Shown in pieces: positions 15,754 to 24,754 of a DNA stretch of 64,000 nucleotides. Positions within the stretch are counted from its first letter, which is position 1. Every line of letters begins with the position of its first letter. Under the pieces are notes generated by a model. That model had not been told where the DNA came from, did not search any database, and saw only the letters and a program-made list of their open reading frames with translations. The stretch is from JBEVOS01 sp964563395 (lineage in GTDB: Bacteria > Pseudomonadota > Alphaproteobacteria > Caulobacterales > Aquidulcibacteraceae): contig CAZLWK010000004.1 in the NCBI GenBank assembly GCA_964563395.1, positions 124,001 to 188,000 on the forward strand, given 5' to 3'. The translations under genes were made by a program, and so were the position numbers.

Positions 15754-17028
15754 ATGCGATTTTTGGCTCTGGTTCTGGGCATGGTCCTTTTGGCCGCGCC
15801 GGCCTTGGCGCAGGCCCCGCAGGGCCTGGCCATCATGGCCGGCCGTGTGATCGATCCGGCCTCCGGGCGCGTGCTCACCGACCAGGTCATCCTGATCGAA
15901 GGCGAGCGGATCGCCTCCATCGGCCCTATCGCGGCGACGACTATTCCCGCCGGCATGCGCACCATCGATCTTACCGGCGCCACCGTGCTGCCCGGCCTCA
16001 TCGACATGCACGTCCATCTCACCAGCGACGCGCATGTGCATGGCCTGCGCCGGCTGCAGCGCTCCACCGTGCGCGGCGCCATTGACGGCGTCGCTCATGC
16101 GCGCATCACGCTCGATGCGGGCTTCACCACGGTGCGCAATCTGGGCGCGGGCGGTTTCGCCGATGTGGCGCTGCGCGACGCGATCAATCAGGGCGTGGTG
16201 CCCGGGCCGCGCATGCAGGTGTCGGGTCCCACTGTCTCGATGACGGGCGGCCATGGCGACGCGAACATGCTGCCTGAGGAATATGGGCTTTCCGGCGACG
16301 GCGTCGCCGATGGCCCTTGGGCGCTGCGCCAACGCGTGCGCAACAATATCCGCTTCGGCGCGGACGTGATCAAATTCACCGGCACGGGCGGCGTGCTGTC
16401 AGCCGCGACGACGATCGGCGCGCAGCAATTCACCGAGGAGGAAATGCGCGCCATTATCGAGGAGGCGCACCTGGCCGGTCGGCGCGTGGCCGTGCACGCC
16501 CATGGCGCGCAAGGCATCAAGACGGCGATCCGCGCCGGCGTCGATTCCGTCGAGCACGCCAGCCAGATCGATGAAGAGGGCCTGCGCGCGGCCGTGCGCG
16601 AGGGCGTCTATCTCTCGATGGACATTTATGTTTCCGATTACATCCTCTCCGAGGGCGAGGAAGCCGGCATTTTGCCCGAGAGCCTCGCCAAGGAGCGCGA
16701 AGTCGGCGCCGCGCAGCGGGAGAATTTCCGCAGGGCCGTGCGCGCCGGCGCCAAGATGGTGTTCGCCACCGACGCCGGCGTCTATCCGCATGGGCTGAAC
16801 GGACGCCAATTCGCGTACATGGTTCGCTACGGCATGACGCCGATGCAGGCGATCCAGGCCGCCACCGTGAACGCGGCCGATCTCCTCGGCTGGTCCGATC
16901 GCGTGGGTCGCATCGCACCGGGCTATTACGCCGACATCATCGCCGTCGACGGCGATCCGCTCGCCGATATCGCCGAGCTTGAGAGCGTCGATTTCGTGAT
17001 GAAGGGCGGCGCGGTGGTGCGCGAATAG
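15754..17028 (+). CDS. Exported amidohydrolase family protein
   Basis: A 424-residue metal-dependent hydrolase of the imidazolonepropionase/prolidase-like amidohydrolase group. Signal peptide at residues 1-19 ends ALAQA. Metal ligands: H86-x-H88 in DMHVHL, a lysine candidate in ADVIKFTGTGG, histidines in VAVHAHG and SVEHASQ, and the Asp in FATDAGVYPHG. It is followed by the family close GRIAPGYYADIIAVDGDPL. Relatives act on X-Pro dipeptides or acylated compounds in the periplasm; the substrate here is unknown. RBS GGGGAAGA precedes ATG 15754. Convergent with the LOG gene. Confidence 0.9.
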   Translation: MRFLALVLGMVLLAAPALAQAPQGLAIMAGRVIDPASGRVLTDQVILIEGERIASIGPIAATTIPAGMRTIDLTGATVLPGLIDMHVHLTSDAHVHGLRRLQRSTVRGAIDGVAHARITLDAGFTTVRNLGAGGFADVALRDAINQGVVPGPRMQVSGPTVSMTGGHGDANMLPEEYGLSGDGVADGPWALRQRVRNNIRFGADVIKFTGTGGVLSAATTIGAQQFTEEEMRAIIEEAHLAGRRVAVHAHGAQGIKTAIRAGVDSVEHASQIDEEGLRAAVREGVYLSMDIYVSDYILSEGEEAGILPESLAKEREVGAAQRENFRRAVRAGAKMVFATDAGVYPHGLNGRQFAYMVRYGMTPMQAIQAATVNAADLLGWSDRVGRIAPGYYADIIAVDGDPLADIAELESVDFVMKGGAVVRE

Positions 17029-17031
17029 CGC

Positions 17032-17823
17032 TCACCAGCCGCGCGCGGCGTCGTCCAGCGGTTGCGCCGCGCCGAGCCCCGCGCGCACGAGCGCCGTCCA
17101 AATCTCGTCGGGCGTCTGCGCATAGGCGAAGAGCGTAAGATCGGCCGGCTCGATCATGCCCTCGGCGATCATCGTTTCGAAGCGAATAAGGCTTTCCCAA
17201 TAGGCTTGATCGTAGAGCACGATCGGCACGCGCGGCGCCTTGCCGGTTTGGCGCAGAGTCAGAAGCTCGAACACTTCGTCGAGCGTGCCGAACCCGCCGG
17301 GAAACACCACCAGCGCATTGGCGCGCATCGCCAGATGCATCTTGCGCATCGCGAAATAATGGAAGCGGAAGGTCAGCTCCGGCGTCGTGAACGGATTAGG
17401 CGCCTGTTCGTGCGGCAGCGAAATGTTGAAGCCGATCGAAGGCGCGCCGGCCTCCATCGCGCCGCGATTGGCCGCCTCCATGAGCCCCGGGCCACCGCCC
17501 GTGGCGATCACGTTCTGACGTAGGCCGCCATCGGTGCGCAGCGCCCCGCCGCGTTCGGAGGCGAGGCGCCCGAAGGCGCGCGCGGCCGCGTACCAGGCCG
17601 CGTGGCGCGGCGGCCCGTCCTCGCGCACGCGCGCCCCGCCGAACACCACGATGGTCGATTGCACGCCATAGGCCTTGAGCGCCTGATCGGCCTTTTCGTA
17701 TTCGAGCAGGAAGCGCACGCCGCGCTGGTTCTCGGCGAGCAGGAAATCCTGATCGAAAGCGGCCAGACGATAGGCGGCGGCGTCGAGCTGGGCCTTGAGG
17801 GGCGGCGGGACAGGTTTGGGCAT
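17032..17823 (-). CDS. LOG family protein (TIGR00730-like)
   Basis: A 263-residue Rossmann-fold protein of the LOG/lysine-decarboxylase-like family. Diagnostic motifs: GGGPGLMEAANRGA near residue 105 and PGGFGTLDEVFELLT near residue 175. LOG proteins are cytokinin-riboside 5'-monophosphate phosphoribohydrolases or related nucleotide nucleosidases. This one belongs to the longer bacterial group, with an extra N-terminal region of about 40 residues before the fold. Stand-alone gene, convergent with the amidohydrolase (3 bases between) and divergent from mutL. The physiological substrate is not known. Confidence 0.88.
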   Translation of the reverse strand: MPKPVPPPLKAQLDAAAYRLAAFDQDFLLAENQRGVRFLLEYEKADQALKAYGVQSTIVVFGGARVREDGPPRHAAWYAAARAFGRLASERGGALRTDGGLRQNVIATGGGPGLMEAANRGAMEAGAPSIGFNISLPHEQAPNPFTTPELTFRFHYFAMRKMHLAMRANALVVFPGGFGTLDEVFELLTLRQTGKAPRVPIVLYDQAYWESLIRFETMIAEGMIEPADLTLFAYAQTPDEIWTALVRAGLGAAQPLDDAARGW

Positions 17824-17884
17824 GGCCAGAATGTAGCGCCGGTGCGCGCCCGTCCGCGAGCCTGTATCCTAGCGCCCGACTCGC

Positions 17885-19723
17885 ATGCCGATCCGCGTCC
17901 TTCCCCCCGAAGCCGTCAATCGCATCGCCGCCGGCGAGGTGATCGAGCGGCCAGCCGCCGCGGTGAAGGAGCTTGTGGAGAACGCGCTCGACGCCGGCGC
18001 GCGCCGCATCGCGGTGACAACCGAGCGCGGCGGCCTTACGCTCATCCGCATCGAGGATGACGGCCAGGGCATCACGCGGGAAGAGCTGCCGCTCGCGGTG
18101 GAGCGCCACGCCACCTCCAAGCTCGCCGCCGAGCCGGACGGACGGGTCGATCTTCTTAACATCGCCACGATGGGCTTTCGCGGCGAGGCGCTGCCCTCCA
18201 TCGGCGCGGTGGCGCGCCTCTCCATCCAATCGCGCGCGGCCGGCGCGGATGAAGCCTGGCGCATTGGCGTCGAAGGCGGGGCGGTGAGCGCGCCCGCGCC
18301 GGCGGCCTGGGGCGGGCGCGCCGCGCATGGCGCGATCGTGGAGGTGCGCGATCTCTTTTTCGCCACGCCCGCGCGGCTCAAATTCATGAAGAGCGAACGC
18401 GCCGAGGCGATGGCGGTGAGCGAGATCGTCAAACGCATCGCCATGGCGCGGCCCGATGTCGGCTTTTCGCTGATGCAGGACGGGCGCGCCCAGCTGGCGC
18501 TGCCGGCGGAGGACGATCCCGAGGACGAAGGCTTGAAGCGCCGCCTCGCGGCGATCCTTGGCGCCGATTTCGCGCCCAATGCGCTGCGGCTCGATCAGGC
18601 GCGCGAGGCGGTGCGGCTTTCGGGCTTCGCCGGCCTGCCCACCTTGCATCGCGGCACGCGCGAGCATCAGCACCTGTTCGTCAACAAACGGCCGGCGAAG
18701 GATAAGCTGGTGATCGGCGCGGTGCGCGCGGCCTATCAGGATTTGCTGGCGCGCGACCGCCATCCGATTGTCGCGCTGTTCATCGAGCTTCCCCCGGAGG
18801 AGGTGGACGTCAATGTCCATCCCGCCAAGACGGAGGTGCGCTTTCGCGATCCCGCGCGCGTGCGCGGCCTCATCGTGGGCGCGCTGCAGCATGCACTCGC
18901 GGGCGCGGGCCATCGCGCCAGCACCAACACCGCCGCGTTCGCGCTCGATCACGCGCGCGCCTTCGTCGCGCCGCAGCCGACCTTGCGCGCGTGGCAAGCC
19001 GCCGAAGCGCGCGTTCAGGACGGCGATTTCGTGATGCCGAGCGGACGGGTGGATTCCTCCTTGGAGCGCCGGCTTCCAGCCGGCATGGATGCGCTTGATG
19101 CGGCTGGCTGGAAGCCGGCGGTCCACGAAGAGGATTCCGAATATTTCCCGCTGGGCGCCGCGCGCGCGCAAATTCACGAGACTTACATCGTCGCCCAGAC
19201 CGAGGACGGCATCGTCATCGTCGATCAGCACGCCGCGCACGAGCGGCTCGTCTATGAACGCATGAAGGCGATGCTCGCCAATGGCGGCGTCAAACGTCAG
19301 GCGCTGCTCATTCCCGATGTCGTCGATCTCGATCCGGCCGAAGCCGAGGCCGTGCTCGCGCGCGCGGAGGAATTGGCCGAGCTTGGCCTTGTGATCGAGC
19401 CGTTCGGCGCGGGCGCGGTGCTGGTGCGGGAAACGCCGGCGCTGCTCGGCCAGGTCGATGCGCGCGGCCTCATCAAGGACCTCGCCGACGATCTCGCCGA
19501 ATTGGGCGCGGCCCACGCGCTGAAGGAGCGTCTGGAAGATGTCTGCGCGGCCATGGCGTGCCGGGGCTCCGTGCGCGCCGGACGGCGCCTCACCGGCGCG
19601 GAGATGAACGCGCTCTTGCGCCAGATGGAGGCCACGCCCTTTTCCGGCCAATGCAATCACGGCCGGCCCACCTATGTGGAGCTGAAACTGGCCGATATCG
19701 AAAAGCTGTTCGGCCGCCGCTGA
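17885..19723 (+). CDS. mutL: DNA mismatch repair protein MutL
   Basis: A 612-residue MutL that couples mismatch recognition by MutS to strand incision. The N-terminal GHKL ATPase has IAAGEVIERPAAAVKELVEN, DDGQGI and GFRGEALPSI. The transducer domain follows to about residue 330. The C-terminal dimerisation/endonuclease-type domain starts near EYFPLGAARAQIHETYIV and holds DQHAAHERLVYE, the DQHAxxERxxYE motif of endonuclease-active MutL, plus ACRGSVRAGR and CNHGRPT near the end. The variable linker contains a 64-bp palindromic repeat element (19062-19125) read in frame as about 21 extra residues. Confidence 0.96.
   Translation: MPIRVLPPEAVNRIAAGEVIERPAAAVKELVENALDAGARRIAVTTERGGLTLIRIEDDGQGITREELPLAVERHATSKLAAEPDGRVDLLNIATMGFRGEALPSIGAVARLSIQSRAAGADEAWRIGVEGGAVSAPAPAAWGGRAAHGAIVEVRDLFFATPARLKFMKSERAEAMAVSEIVKRIAMARPDVGFSLMQDGRAQLALPAEDDPEDEGLKRRLAAILGADFAPNALRLDQAREAVRLSGFAGLPTLHRGTREHQHLFVNKRPAKDKLVIGAVRAAYQDLLARDRHPIVALFIELPPEEVDVNVHPAKTEVRFRDPARVRGLIVGALQHALAGAGHRASTNTAAFALDHARAFVAPQPTLRAWQAAEARVQDGDFVMPSGRVDSSLERRLPAGMDALDAAGWKPAVHEEDSEYFPLGAARAQIHETYIVAQTEDGIVIVDQHAAHERLVYERMKAMLANGGVKRQALLIPDVVDLDPAEAEAVLARAEELAELGLVIEPFGAGAVLVRETPALLGQVDARGLIKDLADDLAELGAAHALKERLEDVCAAMACRGSVRAGRRLTGAEMNALLRQMEATPFSGQCNHGRPTYVELKLADIEKLFGRR
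19062..19125. repeat. 64-bp inverted-repeat element inside mutL linker
   Basis: The ends TGGAGCGCCGGCTTCCAGCC (19062-19081) and GGCTGGAAGCCGGCGGTCCA (19106-19125) are inverted repeats of 20 bp with one mismatch. A 24-base centre separates them, and the left end contains its own GCCGGC/GCCGGC hairpin. The element codes in frame for a stretch beginning LERRLPAG and ending AGWKPAV, inside the poorly conserved linker between the MutL ATPase and C-terminal domains. It is a different repeat family from those in ileS and the M16 gene. Confidence 0.88.
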
Positions 19724-19780
19724 GGCGCATAACGTCGCGTTTGATCCCGATCAAGGAGGCGCCGGCCGGCGCTTTCGCCA

Positions 19781-21328
19781 ATGGACGCTGGATCAAAGCG
19801 AGACAAAGCCATGCTTGAGGAAGCGACCCGCCAGAAAGAGGCCCCTTCATCCGCTGACGTCCATGGCGCCGAGCATTTCGATGTGCTGATCGTGGGCGCT
19901 GGCATATCCGGCGTCGGCGGCGCCTATCATCTGCGCCAGCAATGCCCTGACCTGAGCTTCGTGGTGCTCGAAGCGCTGGAAAGCTATGGCGGTACGTGGC
20001 TCACGCATAAATATCCCGGCATCCGCTCCGATAGCGATCTTTATACGTTCGGCTATCGCTTCAAGCCTTGGGTAGGCCCGCCGATCGCGACGGCCGAGGA
20101 AATCTTGACCTATATGGGCGAGGTGATCGAAGAGAACGATCTCGCCCGCCACATCCGCTACAAGCACGGAATTCTTCGCGCGGAATGGTCCAGCAAGGAC
20201 AATCTCTGGCGCATCGCGGCGGCGCGCACCGACACCGGCGAGACCAAGCGTTTCACCGCGAATTTTCTCTGGATGTGCCAAGGCTATTATCGCCACGCGG
20301 AAGGCTACACGCCTGAATGGCCGGGCATGGACCGCTTCAAGGGCCGCATCGTCCATCCACAGACCTGGCCGCAGGGCCTCGATTACAAGGGCAAAAACGT
20401 CCTTGTCATCGGCTCTGGCGCCACCGCCGCCACGCTCGTTCCCGCCATCGCCGGCGATTGCGCCCATGTCACGTTGTTGCAGCGCTCGCCCACCTATTTC
20501 ATTCCCGCGCGCAACCAGAACGAACTCGCCGACATGCTGCGCGACTTGGAGGTGGATGAAACGTGGATTCATGAAATCGTGCGGCGCAAAATCCTGCACG
20601 ATCAGGAAATGCTGACGCGGCGCTGCATGGAGGAGCCGGAGGCGGTGAAGGCCGAGCTATTGGCGGGCGTGGCCGCCTATCTCGGGCCCGATTACGATAT
20701 CGCCACGCATTTCACGCCGCGCTACCGGCCCTGGCGCCAGCGCGTCGCGTTCGTGCCGGAGGGCGATATCTTCCAGGGCATTCGCGCCGGCAAGGCGAGC
20801 GTCGTCACCGACGAGATCGACACCTTCACCGAGGACGGCGTGCAGCTGAAGTCGGGCGAGGTCTTAAAGGTTGACATCATCATCACCGCGACCGGCTTTA
20901 ATCTCAGCGTGCTGGGCGATATCGCGTTCGAGATCGACGGCAAGCCGCTCGATTTCGCCGACACCATCACCTATCGCGGCATGATGTTCACCGGCGTGCC
21001 GAACATGGTTTGGGTGTTCGGCTATTTTCGCGCGAGCTGGACGCTGCGCGCTGATCTGATCGCTGATTTCGTATGCAGGCTGCTCAACCACATGCGCGCG
21101 AACGGCAAGCAGCGTGTGGAGGTCGCGCTGCGCCCGGAAGATCGAGACATGAAGATTCTGCCTTGGATCGACGCGGAGAATTTCAATCCCGGCTATCTGA
21201 TGCGGGGGCTGCATCTCTTGCCCAAGCGCGGCGACAAGCCCGAATGGCAGCACAATCAGGATTATTGGGCCGAGCGGCGCGCCTTGCCGGCCATCGATCT
21301 TGAGGACGGGGCCTTCCGCTACGCCTGA
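19781..21328 (+). CDS. EthA-like flavin monooxygenase (Baeyer-Villiger type)
   Basis: A 515-residue FAD- and NADPH-dependent class B monooxygenase. FAD fingerprint GAGISGVGG lies at about residues 37-45, the Baeyer-Villiger motif FKGRIVHPQTWP near residue 187, and the NADPH fingerprint GSGATAATLVP follows. Blocks such as KYPGIRSDSDLYTFGYRF, the ASWTLRADL segment and the C-terminus match Mycobacterium EthA closely, as I recall that protein. Reaction: inserts oxygen into ketones or oxidises thio-compounds; the natural substrate is unknown. Start ATG 19781; ATG 19811 is an alternative. A terminator follows. Confidence 0.88.
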   Translation: MDAGSKRDKAMLEEATRQKEAPSSADVHGAEHFDVLIVGAGISGVGGAYHLRQQCPDLSFVVLEALESYGGTWLTHKYPGIRSDSDLYTFGYRFKPWVGPPIATAEEILTYMGEVIEENDLARHIRYKHGILRAEWSSKDNLWRIAAARTDTGETKRFTANFLWMCQGYYRHAEGYTPEWPGMDRFKGRIVHPQTWPQGLDYKGKNVLVIGSGATAATLVPAIAGDCAHVTLLQRSPTYFIPARNQNELADMLRDLEVDETWIHEIVRRKILHDQEMLTRRCMEEPEAVKAELLAGVAAYLGPDYDIATHFTPRYRPWRQRVAFVPEGDIFQGIRAGKASVVTDEIDTFTEDGVQLKSGEVLKVDIIITATGFNLSVLGDIAFEIDGKPLDFADTITYRGMMFTGVPNMVWVFGYFRASWTLRADLIADFVCRLLNHMRANGKQRVEVALRPEDRDMKILPWIDAENFNPGYLMRGLHLLPKRGDKPEWQHNQDYWAERRALPAIDLEDGAFRYA

Positions 21329-21353
21329 CCGGCGCTCGCGGGACGCCGGTTTT
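21328..21353 (+). terminator. Rho-independent terminator after EthA-like gene
   Basis: CCGGCG (21329-21334) pairs with CGCCGG (21344-21349), extended by an A-T pair, around a 9-base loop. TTTT follows (21350-21353). It starts directly at the stop codon of the EthA-like gene and separates it from the second monooxygenase gene, suggesting the two are transcribed independently. Confidence 0.65.
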
Positions 21354-21418
21354 CGGAGCGCTGAGCCTTTTGGAAAAGTCGTGCTAGCGTGCGCGCAATC
21401 ATAAAGAGCGAGCACGCC

Positions 21419-23041
21419 ATGGAAACGACCCGACCCACCGAAGCGCAATCCTTTGACGTCCTTATCGTCGGCGCGGGCCTCGCGGGCCTTTACGCGCTGC
21501 ATAAGCTGCGCGGGCAGGGGCTTTCCGTGCGCGTCATCGAGGCGGGGGCGGGCGTGGGCGGCACCTGGTATTGGAACCGCTATCCGGGCGCGCGTGTCGA
21601 TATCGAGAGCGAGGAATATTCCTATTCCTTCTCCGAGGAATTGGAGGAGACTTGGATTTGGAGCGAGCGCTACGCCGCCCAGCCTGAGCTCTTGAGCTAT
21701 ATCAATCATGTCGCCGACAGGTTCGATCTGCGCCGGGACATCGCGTTTGAAACGCGGGTCGTCAGCGCCGCGTTCGACGAGGCGCGTAATCTGTGGCGCA
21801 TCGCCACCGATCGCGGCGATCTCATCGCGGCGCGCTATTGCATCATGGCCACGGGCTGTTTGTCGGTTCCCAAAGAGCCGGATTTTCCCGGCGTCGATAC
21901 GTTCAAGGGCGTGAGCCTTCATACGGCGCGCTGGCCCGAGCGCGGCTATGATTTCACCGGCAAGAAGGTCGGTATTGTCGGCACCGGCTCCACCGCGATC
22001 CAGACCATCACCGCGATCGCGCCGCAATGCGCGCATTTGACGGTGTTTCAGCGCACGCCGAATTTCAGCGTGCCGGCGCATAACGGCCCCGCCGATCCCG
22101 CCATCGCGCGCCGCTCACGCGAGGAGCGCCGGCGCCTCCGCGCCGCCGCGCGTCAGGAAGGCTTCGCCATCCGTCAGATCGATCAGCAGGAGACCTTGGC
22201 GACGGAAACGCCGCCGGAGGAGATCAAGCGGCGTTTCGAGGATCGCTGGGCGCGCGGCGGCTTCAGTCTCGCCGGCGCCTTCGGCGACATCATCTTCACG
22301 CCGCAGGCCAACGCGGCGTGCGTCGATTTCGTGCACGGCAAGATCGCCGATATCGTCAAGGATCGCGCGATCGCGGAAAAGCTGATGCCGAAAACCTATC
22401 CGATCGTGTCGAAGCGCCTGTGCGTCGACACCGGCTATTACGAGGTGTTCAACCGCGACAATGTCAGTCTCGTCGATATCAGCGAGACGCCGATCGAGGC
22501 GATCACGCCCACAGGCGTGCGCACCAGCGCCGCCGAATACGATCTCGATTGCATCATCTATGCGATCGGCTTCGACGCCATGACCGGCGCGCTCTCGCGC
22601 ATCGACATCAAGGGGCGCGGCGGGCGCACGCTGACCGACAAATGGGCCGACGGGCCGCGCACCTATCTCGGCCTCATGGTGGCCGGCTTTCCCAATCTCT
22701 TCCTCGTCACCGGTCCCGGCTCGCCGTCCGTGCTTTCCAACATGATCGTCTCGATCGAGCAGCACGTCGATTGGATCGCCGCCTGCATCGCCTGGCTTGG
22801 CGAACGCCAGCGCGCGGCGATCGAGGCGACCGAGGCGGCCGAACAGGACTGGGTCGATCATGTGAACGAGGTCGCCCACCAGACGCTCTATCCGCAGGCC
22901 AAGTCCTGGTACATGGGCGCGAACGTGCCGGGAAAGCCGCGCCTGTTCATGCCCTATATTGGCGGCTTTCCGGCCTATCTGGAAAAATGCGAGGCGGTCG
23001 CGGCGCGCGATTATGAGGGCTGCGTCGTCAGCGCGGCGTGA
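21419..23041 (+). CDS. Baeyer-Villiger monooxygenase, cyclohexanone monooxygenase-like
   Basis: A 540-residue class B flavoprotein monooxygenase. The first FAD motif GAGLAGLYALHKL is near residue 18, followed by GGTWYWNRYPGARVDIES, the block typical of cyclohexanone/phenylacetone-type enzymes. The FKGVSLHTARWPE signature is near residue 165, and GTGSTAIQ is the NADPH-binding motif. Expected reaction: ketone to ester or lactone with NADPH and oxygen. The ATG at 21419 is preferred over a GTG ten codons upstream because AAAGAGCGAG lies just before it. It is distinct from the EthA-like neighbour (different subfamily), so the pair is not a simple duplication. Confidence 0.92.
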   Translation: METTRPTEAQSFDVLIVGAGLAGLYALHKLRGQGLSVRVIEAGAGVGGTWYWNRYPGARVDIESEEYSYSFSEELEETWIWSERYAAQPELLSYINHVADRFDLRRDIAFETRVVSAAFDEARNLWRIATDRGDLIAARYCIMATGCLSVPKEPDFPGVDTFKGVSLHTARWPERGYDFTGKKVGIVGTGSTAIQTITAIAPQCAHLTVFQRTPNFSVPAHNGPADPAIARRSREERRRLRAAARQEGFAIRQIDQQETLATETPPEEIKRRFEDRWARGGFSLAGAFGDIIFTPQANAACVDFVHGKIADIVKDRAIAEKLMPKTYPIVSKRLCVDTGYYEVFNRDNVSLVDISETPIEAITPTGVRTSAAEYDLDCIIYAIGFDAMTGALSRIDIKGRGGRTLTDKWADGPRTYLGLMVAGFPNLFLVTGPGSPSVLSNMIVSIEQHVDWIAACIAWLGERQRAAIEATEAAEQDWVDHVNEVAHQTLYPQAKSWYMGANVPGKPRLFMPYIGGFPAYLEKCEAVAARDYEGCVVSAA

Positions 23042-23129
23042 GCCGCGTCATCTTCCCGCCGCGTCGGCGACCCATTAAGACCACGCGCGGGGAAGAAATC
23101 CTTCGCCGCGTTCCCGGGGGAGCCGCGCC

Positions 23130-24737
23130 ATGGCCGACGTCTTCATTTCCTACGCCAGCGAGGACCGCCAGCGCATCAAGCCGCTGGCCGAGGCCCTTGA
23201 AAGCCGTGGCTTTTCCGTCTGGTGGGATCGCGCGCTGGGCGCGGGCGAGGATTACGCCAGCGTGATCACGCGCGAATTGCGCGCCGCCAAGGCCGTGATC
23301 GTGGTGTGGACCGACGCGGCCTCCGCCTCCACCTTCGTGCGCGACGAGGCCGGGCGCGCCCGCGACGAGGGCCGCCTCGTGCCGGTGCTGCTCGACCGGG
23401 TGGAGATCCCGCTCGGCTTCGGCGCCTTCCAGGCCGAGGATTTCAGCGCCTGGAACGGCCAGCCCAACGCGCCGCAAGTGCAGCTTCTGGAGGAGGCGCT
23501 GCGCGCCAAGCTGGAAGGGCGCGCCATCGATGGCGGCGTCGTCGCCGCAAAGCGCCGCCGCCTGATGACGCGCATCCGCGTCGTCTCGGTTTTGTCCGTG
23601 ATCGCCGCGCTCGTCGGCATCGCCGCGGGCGTCAACACCATCGTCAACCGCCCCGAGGTCGTGCAGGCGCCGCCGCGCGACACCGGCCAACAGCTGCTCG
23701 ACCTCCTCAACCAGGGCAAGCTCACGCCTGAACAGGCGATCGAATTGGCGCGCCTCCTGGAAACACAGGCGCTGGGCGAGGTGGAGACCGCCGAGAATGA
23801 AACGGGCGCCGTCGCGCCCGGCGCGCCCGCGCCGACCGACACCACGGTGCTGGCCGAAGCGCCGGACGCGGCCGCCCCCTCGCTCGGGACATCTTCCGTG
23901 CGTGGACGCGCGGGGGAGGCCGCGCCTGTCGCCGCCGTCGACGCCGCCGAGGCCGAAGCCGCCGCGCGCGAGACGTTCCGCCGCTCCATGGCGAGCCTCT
24001 TGACCGCGCCGGATCCGGCCGTCCGCACGGCGGCGCTGCAATTGTCCCGCCCTGCCCAGCGCGACGCCGCCATGCGCACCCTGATGGCGTATGCTGAGGC
24101 CAATCCCGCGCAATCGGCCGACATTTATCGCGTTGTCGGCGCGGTCGGCGTCACCAATGACAGCCCGCTCGCGCAGACGGCGCTGGAAGAGGCGCGCAAC
24201 GTCAATCCGCAGGACGCCCAGGTCTGGCGCATGCTGTCCTGGTCGTATCGGCGGAATGATCGCGCGCGCGAAGCGAGCGGCGCCGCTCTCGTGAGCGAGG
24301 GGCTCGCCGCGCAGGCGCAAGGCCAGACCGCGATCGCCGAACAGCGCCTCGCGGCGGCGCTGCCGCAATTGCAGGCCCCGGAAGGGCGCGCCTTCGTGGA
24401 GGGCGCGCTCGGCGATGCGGCCGCGGCGCGCAATGATTGGGCCGCCGCCTCGCAGCGTTACGAGGCCGCGCTCGATCTGCGCGCGCGCGCTGCGCCGGAC
24501 GCGCCCGTCGCGCAGGCCCTGCAGGTGGACGCGCAAAAGCTGGTGCGCGCGCTCGATCGCGACGGGCGCACCGCCGAGGCGTGCCGCCAGGCGCGCGCGG
24601 TGCAGGCCGAGCACGAAGAGGTGGCGGTCGATCCGGAATTGGCGCGGCGCTGCGAGCAATTGCGCATCCAGGTGCGGCCCGCGCTGCAACCGGCGCAGCG
24701 CGCGCTCACCGAGCCGCAGGTTCAGCGCGCGCCCTGA
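23130..24737 (+). CDS. Membrane TIR-domain protein with TPR-like periplasmic region
   Basis: A 535-residue protein in three parts. Residues 1-130 are a TIR domain: MADVFISYASEDR at the start, SVWWDRALGAGEDY (BB-loop region), and STFVRDEAGRARDEGR with E73 at the usual catalytic glutamate position of NADase TIR domains. One membrane helix covers about residues 150-172. A long Ala/Pro/Gln-rich region then leads into helical TPR-like repeats, about residues 300-530. TIR domains cleave NAD+ or act as scaffolds; the cytosolic TIR plus probable external TPR suggests a sensor or scaffold role. No defence partner gene adjoins it. Substrate and function are unknown. Confidence 0.82.
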   Translation: MADVFISYASEDRQRIKPLAEALESRGFSVWWDRALGAGEDYASVITRELRAAKAVIVVWTDAASASTFVRDEAGRARDEGRLVPVLLDRVEIPLGFGAFQAEDFSAWNGQPNAPQVQLLEEALRAKLEGRAIDGGVVAAKRRRLMTRIRVVSVLSVIAALVGIAAGVNTIVNRPEVVQAPPRDTGQQLLDLLNQGKLTPEQAIELARLLETQALGEVETAENETGAVAPGAPAPTDTTVLAEAPDAAAPSLGTSSVRGRAGEAAPVAAVDAAEAEAAARETFRRSMASLLTAPDPAVRTAALQLSRPAQRDAAMRTLMAYAEANPAQSADIYRVVGAVGVTNDSPLAQTALEEARNVNPQDAQVWRMLSWSYRRNDRAREASGAALVSEGLAAQAQGQTAIAEQRLAAALPQLQAPEGRAFVEGALGDAAAARNDWAAASQRYEAALDLRARAAPDAPVAQALQVDAQKLVRALDRDGRTAEACRQARAVQAEHEEVAVDPELARRCEQLRIQVRPALQPAQRALTEPQVQRAP

Positions 24738-24754
24738 GACATGAGAAACGCGCT

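Noticed and set aside
17396..19660. Minus-strand open frame of about 750 codons across mutL
   Set aside because: Antisense shadow of mutL; its sequence is Arg/Gly/His-rich and lacks any family motif.
23130..24737. TIR protein as part of a known anti-phage system
   Set aside because: No ThsA, cyclase, Argonaute, NLR or helicase gene adjoins; the flanks are a monooxygenase and a CheY-like gene.
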